A stretch of 53,058 nt of DNA, taken from Sandaracinaceae bacterium. Lineage in GTDB: Bacteria; Myxococcota_A; Polyangia; Polyangiales; JAFGIB01. Within the stretch, counting starts at the first letter, position 1. Each line of letters begins with the position of its first letter. The translations under genes were made by a program, and so were the position numbers. A model generated the notes under the pieces. The model saw only the letters and a list, made by a program, of their open reading frames with translations. It ran no database searches and was not told the DNA's origin. This document shows positions 45,806 to 53,058 of the stretch, in pieces. Location of the stretch: assembly GCA_017881055.1 (NCBI GenBank), contig JADGRF010000069.1, positions 1 to 53,058 on the forward strand, in the 5' to 3' direction.

Positions 45806-47602
45806 GTGAGCGGTGGAAGAACAACGTGGCAGCTGCTGGCGGGAGGCGTTGCGGTCGTCGCCGTGTTGCTGGCGGTGCGCGAGGCGCGAGGTATCGCGCT
45901 GGATCTGGCTCGTCCGCGAACGTTCGCGCACCGAGGCTACGTCGGCTCCGCGGCGTGCACGCCCTGCCACGCGACTCATGCCGCGAGCTTTCGTCGCACG
46001 TACCACCGCACGATGACGCAGGAGGCGTCGACGAGCAGCGTGCTCGGCGCGTTCGACGGACGCAGTCTCTCGTACCTCGGCGTGACGGCACGCATGCAGC
46101 GGGGCGCTCACGGTGAGTACCTGATGACGTGGAGCAGCGCTGATGCCCGCTGGCAAGCGACGGTCGAGCGCACCGTCGGCTCGCACCGCTATCAACAATA
46201 CTTGGCGCGTGATCGCGACGTGTACTTTCGCCTGCCGATCGCGTGGGATGTCGTGCGTCAGCGCTTCATCCACATGAACGGCGCGTTCCTCACGCCGGAT
46301 CCGCCCGCGCCAGCAAAGGGAGCATCCTTCGCGCGCGCCGACTACGACCGGCACGTCACGCGTTGGAACGACAACTGCGTGTTCTGCCACAACGTCCATC
46401 CGAACCCGGGGCTCGATGCAGCGAGCGGGCGTTTTTCTACGCAGGTCGCGGAGCTGGGCGTCGCATGCGAAGCCTGTCACGGACCTGGCGCGGAGCACGT
46501 GGCTCGCAACGGCGATCCCCTGCGACGCTATGCGCTGTCCCTCTCGCAGGCGCCGGATCCGACCATCACGAATCCTGCGCGCCTCACGCCGAATCGCAGC
46601 GCGGAGATCTGCGGGCGCTGTCACGGGCAGCGCATCACGTCCGACATTGCGCGCTTCGAGGCGCACGGGGACCCGTTCGTGCCGGGCGAAGCGCTCAGCG
46701 CGTACTCGACGCCGCTGACGCGTGACACGACGCTCAACGGTCGGGCGGGTGCATTCGCCGCGCGCTTCTGGCGCGATGGCACGCCGCGCCTGACGGCGTA
46801 CGAGTACCAGGGCTATCTTCTGTCGCGCTGTCGCGCGTCGAACCAGCTGACGTGCGAGAGCTGTCATACGATGCATGCGGGCGAGCCGAGCGGTCAGCTG
46901 CGCCCGAGTCGTCAGGGCAATGCGGCATGCACGCAGTGCCACAGTCAGCTGGCGCAAGCAGGGAAGCTCGCTACGCACACGCACCACGATGCAGCCGGCA
47001 GCGGCGCACGCTGCATCGCCTGTCACATGCCGAACATCGTGTACGGCCTCGTATCGGTGCGCTTGAGCCATCGCATCGAGGTTCCCGACCCGTACGCCGC
47101 AGCCGTTGCTGGACGCCCCGACGCGTGCACGCTCTGTCACGTGGACCGGACGCGACGCTGGGCGAGCGCAGCGCTCGCCCGCGACGCCAGCAACGTCCGG
47201 CCTGCACCGTTGAGCGAGCTTCCGGAAGTGGCAGAGCGCTTGCTCGCGGGCGATCCCGTGGGGCGTGCGGTCGCCGCGTCCGCGCTCGGCCGCGAGGATG
47301 CGCGCTACGCAGCAGGCTATCGCGCACAACTCCTGGGCGCGCTGCTCGACGCCATGGGCGATGATCCCTACCCGGCCGTGCGCGAGATTGCGGCGCGTTC
47401 GCTGGCGAGCGTGCTCACGCAGCATCCGGCGGAAGCCCTGCTGCGCGCCTACCAGGCGACCGACGCACGCGAAAGTCGACTGGCAGTTCTGCAAACGGTA
47501 CGTGCGGCGCTGGGTTCAGACGCTGTGTCCGTGCCGCCAGCGGAGCTGCGCGCGCGCCTACGCGCGGCTGCCGCGCAGACGACAATCGAGATTGGCGAGT
47601 GA
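45806..47602 (+). CDS. Octaheme c-type cytochrome with HEAT-like C-terminal region
   Basis: The 598-residue protein has an N-terminal membrane anchor or signal (WQLLAGGVAVVAVLLAV) and eight CxxCH haem c motifs: CTPCH, CVFCH, CEACH, CGRCH, CESCH, CTQCH, CIACH and CTLCH. A helical tail follows (about 480-580, VGRAVAASALGREDARYAA, PYPAVREIAARSLASVL) that looks like HEAT repeats. It should act in the periplasm as an electron-transfer protein; no catalytic partner is adjacent and the reaction is unknown. The start is GTG at 45806. Haem attachment would need the cytochrome c maturation system, which is not in this window. Confidence 0.88.
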   Translation: MSGGRTTWQLLAGGVAVVAVLLAVREARGIALDLARPRTFAHRGYVGSAACTPCHATHAASFRRTYHRTMTQEASTSSVLGAFDGRSLSYLGVTARMQRGAHGEYLMTWSSADARWQATVERTVGSHRYQQYLARDRDVYFRLPIAWDVVRQRFIHMNGAFLTPDPPAPAKGASFARADYDRHVTRWNDNCVFCHNVHPNPGLDAASGRFSTQVAELGVACEACHGPGAEHVARNGDPLRRYALSLSQAPDPTITNPARLTPNRSAEICGRCHGQRITSDIARFEAHGDPFVPGEALSAYSTPLTRDTTLNGRAGAFAARFWRDGTPRLTAYEYQGYLLSRCRASNQLTCESCHTMHAGEPSGQLRPSRQGNAACTQCHSQLAQAGKLATHTHHDAAGSGARCIACHMPNIVYGLVSVRLSHRIEVPDPYAAAVAGRPDACTLCHVDRTRRWASAALARDASNVRPAPLSELPEVAERLLAGDPVGRAVAASALGREDARYAAGYRAQLLGALLDAMGDDPYPAVREIAARSLASVLTQHPAEALLRAYQATDARESRLAVLQTVRAALGSDAVSVPPAELRARLRAAAAQTTIEIGE

Positions 47603-47722
47603 CGCCTTCATACGGAATAGCTGTTCGGGCCCGAGCGAAAACCGAAGCGCGCGGCTCACGAGCGCAGGCACGAAGCGATTGGGAACCGTGGGCTCCATCG
47701 CAGGCGAGGTACTCAACTGGGT

Positions 47723-48376
47723 TCAGCGGCGCGTGGCGAGGATCCGAAACACCGGTAGGCCGTCTTCGATGGCACGCTTTTCACGGTTGCTGCGAGCGCC
47801 GAACGGGTTGTCTGCGAGATTGTCGACAGCGACGTGTAGCTCAGGATGCGCGCGCATGTCGGCAAGGAAGACTTCCGCGCGTTCCTCCACGTCGGTCTGC
47901 ACGAACAACTCGCCACCGGGACGCAGCAGGCGCGTGAGGGTGTCGAAGAACTCAGGACCGCGCAGCCGACGCTTCTCGTGGCGTGCCTTCCACCAGGGGT
48001 CCGGGAAGTGCATGAACACGCGCGCAACGCTGCCACTCGGCGAAAGGCGCAGCAGGATGTCGCGTGCATCACCTCCGAACACGCGCACGTGCCGATGGCC
48101 CAGCTTCTTTGCGCGCTGCTCGACCAAGTACGCCCACTTGCGCTTGATCTCGATCCCGAGCAGCCGTGAACCAGGCGCGGCAACCGCGCGCTCGAACAGG
48201 AACATGCCGCGCCCAAAACCTATTTCGATCTCGATGTCATCGTGGCCCTGCGCGTTGGGGAGCTCGGGCCACAGCGCTGCCAGCTCGATCGCGCCGTCGG
48301 GCGCGCTCGGTGAAAGAGCGATGTAGCGGCGAGGATCAGGCTCCTCGTGCCGCGGCTGTGCGTCGTGCTCGGCCAT
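47723..48376 (-). CDS. trmB: tRNA (guanine-N7-)-methyltransferase
   Basis: The 217-residue protein has the SAM-binding motif IEIGFGRGMFLFERA, then LLGIEIKRKWAYLVEQRAK, and the TrmB signature RVFMHFPDPWWKARHEKRR, followed by LRPGGELFVQTDVEE. TrmB methylates G46 in the variable loop of many tRNAs. Length is normal. The ATG at 48376 (MAEHDAQPRHEEPD) is the first plausible start; the very long open frame that continues upstream to 50020 is antisense to other genes and not coding. The ribosome site is weak. Confidence 0.93.
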   Translation of the reverse strand: MAEHDAQPRHEEPDPRRYIALSPSAPDGAIELAALWPELPNAQGHDDIEIEIGFGRGMFLFERAVAAPGSRLLGIEIKRKWAYLVEQRAKKLGHRHVRVFGGDARDILLRLSPSGSVARVFMHFPDPWWKARHEKRRLRGPEFFDTLTRLLRPGGELFVQTDVEERAEVFLADMRAHPELHVAVDNLADNPFGARSNREKRAIEDGLPVFRILATRR

Positions 48377-48541
48377 CGAAGGCGCGGAATAGGCTAGCCC
48401 GTGCTTTGGCGCAATCCCTGGGCGAGCGTTTGTCGGGAACCATGTAGGTAACCGGATTCCTTGACCAAATACGCCAGCTCGTGCTTCCCTTTTCACTATT
48501 CTCTGTGCTGCGCGCAATGCGGATGCGCGAGGAGGCCGGGC

Positions 48542-49312
48542 GTGCCCGTTAACATTCTTGTCGTGGACGACAGCGTGACGATGCGTCGAATCTTGGAGCT
48601 CACGTTCCAAGGCGAAGACGCCCGAGTCACCGCGGTAGACAACGGAGACGCCGCAGTGCGCAAGGCCTCGGAGCTCACGCCCGATGTCGTGTTGGCCGAT
48701 CTCTCTCAAGGCACGGATGGCTACGCGGTCGCGACCGCGATCAAGAGCACACCGGGGCTCGAGCGCACCGCCGTGATCGTGATGGCGAGCCAAAAGCACC
48801 CGTACGACGAGGAAAAAGGCAAGAACGCCGGCGTCGACGATCACATCCTGAAGCCGTTCGATACACAGCACGTGATCGACCGGGTGAAGCAGATCCTCGG
48901 CAAGCCGCGCGCGACCGTGGCCGCTGCAGCCGCGATCGCCGGTAGCACGGATCGCCAGAGCCGCGTCGGCAGCAAGACCATCGCGTTCGGCAAGCCGCCC
49001 GCAGCCGCGGCGGCCCCGGCCGCTCCCCTGCCCAAGCCTCAAATGCAGCCGCCGACGGTGGCACGTCCAGCTGCAGCGCCGGCGCCCTCGCCGGTTGCCG
49101 CGGCTACCGTCACAGGTTCGGTGATCGCCAGCGCTGCGCGCGGCTCCGCCGAGATGGAGCAGAAGCTCAGCGGCCTGGGTCTGACTGCGGACCAGGTGCA
49201 GGGCGTGCTCGCACTCTCCCGCGAAGTGATCGAGAAGATTGTCTGGGAGGTCGTGCCCGACCTGGCCGAGACGATCATAAAAGACGAGATTCGCCGCCTG
49301 ACCGCAGGCTGA
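48542..49312 (+). CDS. Response regulator with Ala/Pro linker and helical C-terminus
   Basis: The 256-residue protein has a receiver domain (D9, D10, phosphoacceptor D53 in LADLSQG, Ser in VIVMASQ, Lys in HILKPFD). Then comes an Ala/Pro-rich linker (about 125-205) and a short helical end containing LALSREVIEKIVWEVVPDLA and ETIIKDEIRRLTAG. No DNA-binding or enzymatic output is present, so it probably works by protein contact, as FrzS-like or adaptor regulators do in myxobacteria. The GTG at 48542 follows GAGGAGG by seven bases, which fixes the start. No kinase is adjacent. Confidence 0.85.
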   Translation: MPVNILVVDDSVTMRRILELTFQGEDARVTAVDNGDAAVRKASELTPDVVLADLSQGTDGYAVATAIKSTPGLERTAVIVMASQKHPYDEEKGKNAGVDDHILKPFDTQHVIDRVKQILGKPRATVAAAAAIAGSTDRQSRVGSKTIAFGKPPAAAAAPAAPLPKPQMQPPTVARPAAAPAPSPVAAATVTGSVIASAARGSAEMEQKLSGLGLTADQVQGVLALSREVIEKIVWEVVPDLAETIIKDEIRRLTAG

Positions 49313-49393
49313 GCGCAGCGCGCTGCATCTGGTCCGCGTCCGCGCCGTCGCGCGGGCTTGCGTTCGTGCGTCCGCGATCCTACGAGAAGGATC

Positions 49394-50080
49394 ATGTCCG
49401 AAACGAAGCTCGCGCCGAGCACGGCCGCCCCGAACACGGTTCGCTTCTATTTCAGCTTCCGCAGCCCCTACAGCTGGCTCGCGCTGCATCGCTTGGACTT
49501 GGCGTTTGCCTCGACACTCGCCGCCTCCGGGCTCGAGGTCGAGTACATCCCGGTGTGTCCACCGCCGAACTTCGCGAACGACCCGGCCAAGGTTCCCGCC
49601 AAGCTCGAGTACATACGCCACGACACGCAACGCCAAGCCAAAGCCTATGGCCTGTCGGCAAAGCCGCTGGCGGCCATGGACTGCGACTGGGTGCGCCCGC
49701 ATGCGGCGTATTTCTACGCGCACGATCAAAGTCGGGGATCCGGCTTTGCGCGCGCCGTGTTCAGCGCACGCTTCAGCGAGAGCAAGGACGTGGGACAAGA
49801 CAGCGTGATCGCCGAGTGCGCGCGCGCCGTGGGCCTGGACCCTGACGCGACCGTGGCTGCACAAGGCGACACCAAGCTCCAGGAGCGCGTGGTGTTGGGC
49901 ATGATCCGAGGCGTCACTGAGGACGGCATCTTTGGTGTGCCGCTGTTCGTGTTCCGGGGCGAGCGTTTCTGGGGCAACGACCGCATCGAATGGCTGCTGC
50001 GTCACATCGACGAGACGCACGGCAAGCCTGTCGCCAATCTCGCTAGCTCGCTGTTATCGCCCGTGCATCGCGCGGGTTAG
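49394..50080 (+). CDS. DsbA-fold 2-hydroxychromene-2-carboxylate isomerase-like protein
   Basis: The 228-residue protein has the thioredoxin-like kappa-class GST fold: VRFYFSFRSPYSWLALHRL at the N-terminus (SPYSW at the position of CxxC in DsbA), a helical middle with AKPLAAMDCDWVRPH, and a cis-proline region GIFGVPLFVFRGERFWGND near the end. Family members isomerise 2-hydroxychromene-2-carboxylate with glutathione in aromatic degradation, but many have unknown substrates, and no naphthalene genes are near. The ATG at 49394 follows AGAAGGA closely. Confidence 0.82.
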   Translation: MSETKLAPSTAAPNTVRFYFSFRSPYSWLALHRLDLAFASTLAASGLEVEYIPVCPPPNFANDPAKVPAKLEYIRHDTQRQAKAYGLSAKPLAAMDCDWVRPHAAYFYAHDQSRGSGFARAVFSARFSESKDVGQDSVIAECARAVGLDPDATVAAQGDTKLQERVVLGMIRGVTEDGIFGVPLFVFRGERFWGNDRIEWLLRHIDETHGKPVANLASSLLSPVHRAG

Positions 50081-50136
50081 GGGGAAACACTCGCTCCGCT
50101 TGAGCAGGCAGGGAGAATGCGTCATACACCCCGGCC

Positions 50137-52932
50137 ATGACTGACGATTCCAGCGCGACCGATTCCAGCGCGACGCTGCCTAAGGCCTACGATCCGCGTG
50201 AGACCGAGACGCGCTGGTATCGCTTCTGGGAACAGAGCGGGTTCTTCCGGGCGAGCGCTGAACCGAACGACGCACGGCCGACGTACACGATCGCGATTCC
50301 GCCGCCGAACGTGACCGGCTCGCTGCACATGGGCCATGCCTGTCGCACGACGTTCGAAGACGTGCTGATTCGCTACCACCGCATGCGCGGCTTCAACACG
50401 CTCTGGATCCCGGGCACCGATCACGCCGGCATCGCGACGCAGGTCGTGGTCGAGCGCAAGCTCGCACGCGAAGGCAAGACGCGTCACGACCTAGGCCGCG
50501 AGAAGTTCATCGAGCGCGTCTGGCAGTGGAAGGCCGAGTCCGGTGGTCGGATCCTGGAGCAGCTGCGTGTCTTGGGTGCGTCGTGTGATTGGTCGCGCGA
50601 GCGCTTCACCATGGACGAAGGCTTGTCGCGCGCGGTGCGCCACGCGTTCGTCACGATGCATCGCGAAGGCTTGATCTACCGCGACACACGCCTGGTGAAC
50701 TGGGACGTGCAGTCGCAGACGGTGCTCTCGGATCTCGAGGTCGAGAGCGAAGAGAACGTGCAAGGCGAGCTATTCGACTTCGCGTATCCCGTCGAAGGCG
50801 GCGGCGAGATCGTGGTGTCGACGACGCGTCCGGAGACGATGTTCGGCGATACCGCCGTGGCGGTGCATCCCGACGACCCGCGCTACACGCACCTGCACGG
50901 AAAGTTCCTGGTGCACCCGTTCGTGCCGCGGCGCGTGCCGATCATCACCGACGCGCAGCTCGTGGATCCGAAGTTCGGCACCGGTGCGGTGAAGGTCACG
51001 CCGGCCCACGACTGGAACGACTTTGCGACCGGCAAGCGCCACAAGCTCGAGGAGATCAACATCCTCGAGAAGGACGGCAAGCTCAACGCCAATGCAGGCT
51101 CGTTCGTGGGGCTCGATCGCTTCGTGGCGCGCAAGCAGGTGAAGGCGAAGCTCGAGGAGCTGGGCCTCGCACGCGGCAGCAAGGCCCACCTGCTCACGCT
51201 GCCACGCTCGCAGCGCTCGGGCACGGTGGTGGAGCCGATCATCTCGACGCAGTGGTTCGTGCGCATGCAGCCGTTGGCGGCACCCGCGATTGCAGCGGTC
51301 GAAGACGGCCGCACGCAGATCATTCCCGAACATTGGAAGAAGACGTACTTCCACTGGATGCGCGAGATTCAGGACTGGTGCATCTCGCGTCAGCTCTGGT
51401 GGGGTCACCCGATCCCCGCGTGGTACTGCGTCGCGTGCCAGCACACCCACGTGGCGCTCGAAGCGCCCGCGCGCTGCGAGAAATGCAGCGGCAGCGTGAC
51501 CCAGGACGAAGACGTGCTCGACACCTGGTTCAGCTCCGGCCTGTGGCCGTTCTCTACGCTAGGCTGGCCGGACAAGACGCTCGAGCTCGACCGCTTTTAC
51601 CCGACCAGTGATCTCGAGACCGGCTACGACATTCTGTTCTTCTGGGTCGCCCGCATGATGATGATGGGCATGCACTTCATGGGCGATGTGCCGTTCAAGC
51701 GCATCTTGCTCTCGGGCCTCGTTACCGACGAGCGCGGCGAGAAGATGTCCAAGGTGAAGGGCAACGTGATCGATCCGTTGGATGTGATCAACGGCGCCAC
51801 GCTGGAGCAGCTGCTCGAAAAGGCCACGCAGAACGGCGCGAAGGACAGCGGTCTCGACTACCTGCGCAAGACCTATCCCGAAGGTTTCGCGGCCTATGGC
51901 GCCGATGCGCTGCGCTTCACGCTGCTCAGCTACTCGCCGCAGACCACGAAGATTGCGCTGTCGATCAAGCGCATCGAAGGTCACCGTAACTTCGGCAACA
52001 AGCTCTGGAATGCGGCGCGCTATGCGCTCATGAACCTCGAAAGCGGCAGCGCGCGCGCTACCCAGACGCGACCTGCCGCGGCGCATTTTGCGAACCGCTG
52101 GATCCTGTCGCGCCTGCACGCCGCGATCGAGACTACGCATTCAGCGATCGAGGAGTACCGCCTCGACGAAGCCACCACCGCGCTCTACCACTTCGTGTGG
52201 CGCGAGCTGTGTGACTGGTACCTCGAGCTGAGCAAGCCGCTGTTCGCGAGCACGGACACGGCGCTGGTGGCGGAGACGCACGCAACGCTCGTGCATGTGC
52301 TCGAGACCGCGCTGCGCCTTTTGCATCCGATGATGCCCTTCATCACGGAAGAGATTTGGCAGCGTGTGCCGAAGGCGGACGGTCTCGGCAAGACGATCAT
52401 GCTCGCGCCCTACCCGGATGCGACGCGCGATGCGCTGCGCGATGCCGCGATCGAGCGCGAGATGGGTGTGCTTCAAGCCGTCGTCGTCGCTGCGCGCGCG
52501 ATTCGCTCGGAGCGGGACATCCATCCAAAGCTGACACTGCCAGTCATGCTCTGCACTGACGACCCCGGCCGCACACTGCTGTTCGAGCGCGAACGAACCG
52601 CAATCGAATCGCTCACGAATTCGCGCGTGTCGGTTGAACCCGCCAACACGCCCCAGCAGTTCTCTGAGCAGAGCGTCACTGCCGTCGCCGAGGGAACCAC
52701 GCTCCTGGTGCCCCTCAAGGACCTAATCGATGACGGCAAGGAAAAAGACCGGATCTTGCGCCAGATCCAGAAGCTCGAGAAAGAGCTCGCGGCGATCGAC
52801 AAGAAGCTGAGCAACTCAGGCTTCGTCGACCGCGCGCCCCCCGACGTGGTCGCCAAGGAGCGCGAACGAAAGACCGAGTTGGAGCAAGCCCTTGCCCAAC
52901 TCCGCGACGCCCTCAAGAAGATCTCAAGCTGA
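50137..52932 (+). CDS. valS: Valyl-tRNA synthetase
   Basis: The 931-residue class I synthetase has HMGH (HIGH) in PPPNVTGSLHMGHA, the editing domain (VVSTTRPETMFGDTAVAVHP), WCISRQLWWGHPIPAWY, a zinc-binding pair of Cys motifs (CVACQ, CEKC), the second signature KMSKVKGNVIDP, the anticodon-binding region, and a C-terminal coiled coil (EKDRILRQIQKLEKELAAID) that is specific to ValRS. It charges tRNA-Val and edits threonine. The usual KMSKS reads KMSKV. The N-terminus contains an in-frame 15-bp tandem duplication. The ATG at 50137 has only a distant GGGAG. Confidence 0.96.
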   Translation: MTDDSSATDSSATLPKAYDPRETETRWYRFWEQSGFFRASAEPNDARPTYTIAIPPPNVTGSLHMGHACRTTFEDVLIRYHRMRGFNTLWIPGTDHAGIATQVVVERKLAREGKTRHDLGREKFIERVWQWKAESGGRILEQLRVLGASCDWSRERFTMDEGLSRAVRHAFVTMHREGLIYRDTRLVNWDVQSQTVLSDLEVESEENVQGELFDFAYPVEGGGEIVVSTTRPETMFGDTAVAVHPDDPRYTHLHGKFLVHPFVPRRVPIITDAQLVDPKFGTGAVKVTPAHDWNDFATGKRHKLEEINILEKDGKLNANAGSFVGLDRFVARKQVKAKLEELGLARGSKAHLLTLPRSQRSGTVVEPIISTQWFVRMQPLAAPAIAAVEDGRTQIIPEHWKKTYFHWMREIQDWCISRQLWWGHPIPAWYCVACQHTHVALEAPARCEKCSGSVTQDEDVLDTWFSSGLWPFSTLGWPDKTLELDRFYPTSDLETGYDILFFWVARMMMMGMHFMGDVPFKRILLSGLVTDERGEKMSKVKGNVIDPLDVINGATLEQLLEKATQNGAKDSGLDYLRKTYPEGFAAYGADALRFTLLSYSPQTTKIALSIKRIEGHRNFGNKLWNAARYALMNLESGSARATQTRPAAAHFANRWILSRLHAAIETTHSAIEEYRLDEATTALYHFVWRELCDWYLELSKPLFASTDTALVAETHATLVHVLETALRLLHPMMPFITEEIWQRVPKADGLGKTIMLAPYPDATRDALRDAAIEREMGVLQAVVVAARAIRSERDIHPKLTLPVMLCTDDPGRTLLFERERTAIESLTNSRVSVEPANTPQQFSEQSVTAVAEGTTLLVPLKDLIDDGKEKDRILRQIQKLEKELAAIDKKLSNSGFVDRAPPDVVAKERERKTELEQALAQLRDALKKISS
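50146..50175 (+). repeat. 15-bp tandem duplication in the valS start region
   Basis: GATTCCAGCGCGAC plus one base occurs twice in direct succession (50146-50160 and 50161-50175), differing only in the last base. It encodes DSSAT twice in the unstructured N-terminus of ValRS and keeps the frame. Confidence 0.85.
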
Positions 52933-52946
52933 CGCGAGCGTCGCGA

Positions 52947-53058
52947 TTTGGGATGCAGCCGCGAGCGCCCCCGCAGCGCGGCGAGGGAGCGTACTCATGT
53001 ACGTGACCGAGCCAAGCGAGGAGGTAAGCCGCGGATGCGCCCAAAGCGCGGCGCGATC
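52947..53058 (+). repeat. Nested palindromic repeat element, copy 2 (possible structured RNA), cut by window edge
   Basis: The element starts 15 bases after the valS stop. Arms TTTGGGATGCAGCCGCG (52947-52963) and CGCGGATGCGCCCAAA (53030-53045) pair with small internal loops around a 66-base core, the same length as in copy 1 at 27139. The inner hairpin GCGTAC (52989-52994) / GTACGT (52999-53004) with loop TCAT has different bases from copy 1 but keeps pairing. Shared core blocks include AGCGC, CCCGCA, ACTCA-N-GTA, GACCGAG and GTAAGC. The window ends inside or just past the right flank. Confidence 0.8.

Noticed and set aside
47723-50020. A 765-residue reading of the trmB frame
   Set aside because: TrmB is about 215-240 residues; the extra part is antisense to two plus-strand genes and has no domain. 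The start at 48376 fits the family.

Overview
The window is a high-GC, gene-dense chromosomal segment with strong third-position G/C bias, GTG starts, many ATGA or TGATG gene overlaps, and Ala/Pro-rich secreted proteins. The gene content points to a myxobacterium-like member of Myxococcota: a Glt/Agl-type envelope operon with AgmX-type C-terminal domains, orphan NtrC-like response regulators, a GldA/GldF/GldG-DUF4340 ABC module, ECF sigma/anti-sigma pairs with elaborate periplasmic tails, and an OPX/beta-barrel polysaccharide exporter. I saw no rRNA, tRNA, CRISPR array, IS element or prophage. This is recognition from sequence only; no database was searched.

Layout. 1-5.1 kb: end of an unknown gene, a WecA-type polyprenyl-phosphate sugar transferase with a soluble C-terminal extension, and convergent to it a polysaccharide-export group (outer membrane beta-barrel, short OPX lipoprotein, small membrane protein, stand-alone MshEN-like domain), plus an exported hypothetical protein with its own sigma70-like promoter. 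5.2-16.6 kb: a seven-gene minus-strand operon of periplasmic coiled-coil/TPR proteins, a TPR lipoprotein, a small secreted protein, a TolQ/ExbB-like channel and a GltG-like FHA/TonB-like protein. It looks like the core of the Glt machinery without its beta-barrels. 16.9-22.6 kb: an ECF sigma/anti-sigma pair and three response regulators (two NtrC-type). 22.7-27.1 kb: HD phosphohydrolase, peptide-type solute-binding lipoprotein and PBP4-type DD-carboxypeptidase. 27.3-32.4 kb: a group 1/2 sigma70 factor and two exported proteins. 32.4-38.0 kb: the Gld-type ABC operon. 38.2-42.8 kb: a second ECF sigma factor with a zinc-finger/FecR/AgmX-domain anti-sigma fusion, a polysaccharide deacetylase, an HSL-type esterase and a frameshifted small lipoprotein gene. 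42.9-53.1 kb: a zinc-ribbon/ATPase/TPR protein, an octaheme cytochrome, trmB, a response regulator, a DsbA-fold isomerase and valS.

Common themes are envelope traffic (polysaccharide export, a proton-channel-linked trans-envelope complex, a lipoprotein-rich periplasm) and its regulation. The AgmX/PglI-type C-terminal domain occurs both in the GltG-like protein and in the second anti-sigma protein.

The most interesting unexplained signal is a repeated element seen twice, at 27139-27264 and about 52947-53058. Each copy has two nested inverted repeats around a 66-nt conserved core, and the arms differ between copies while still pairing. That pattern suggests an undescribed structured RNA or mobile palindromic repeat family.
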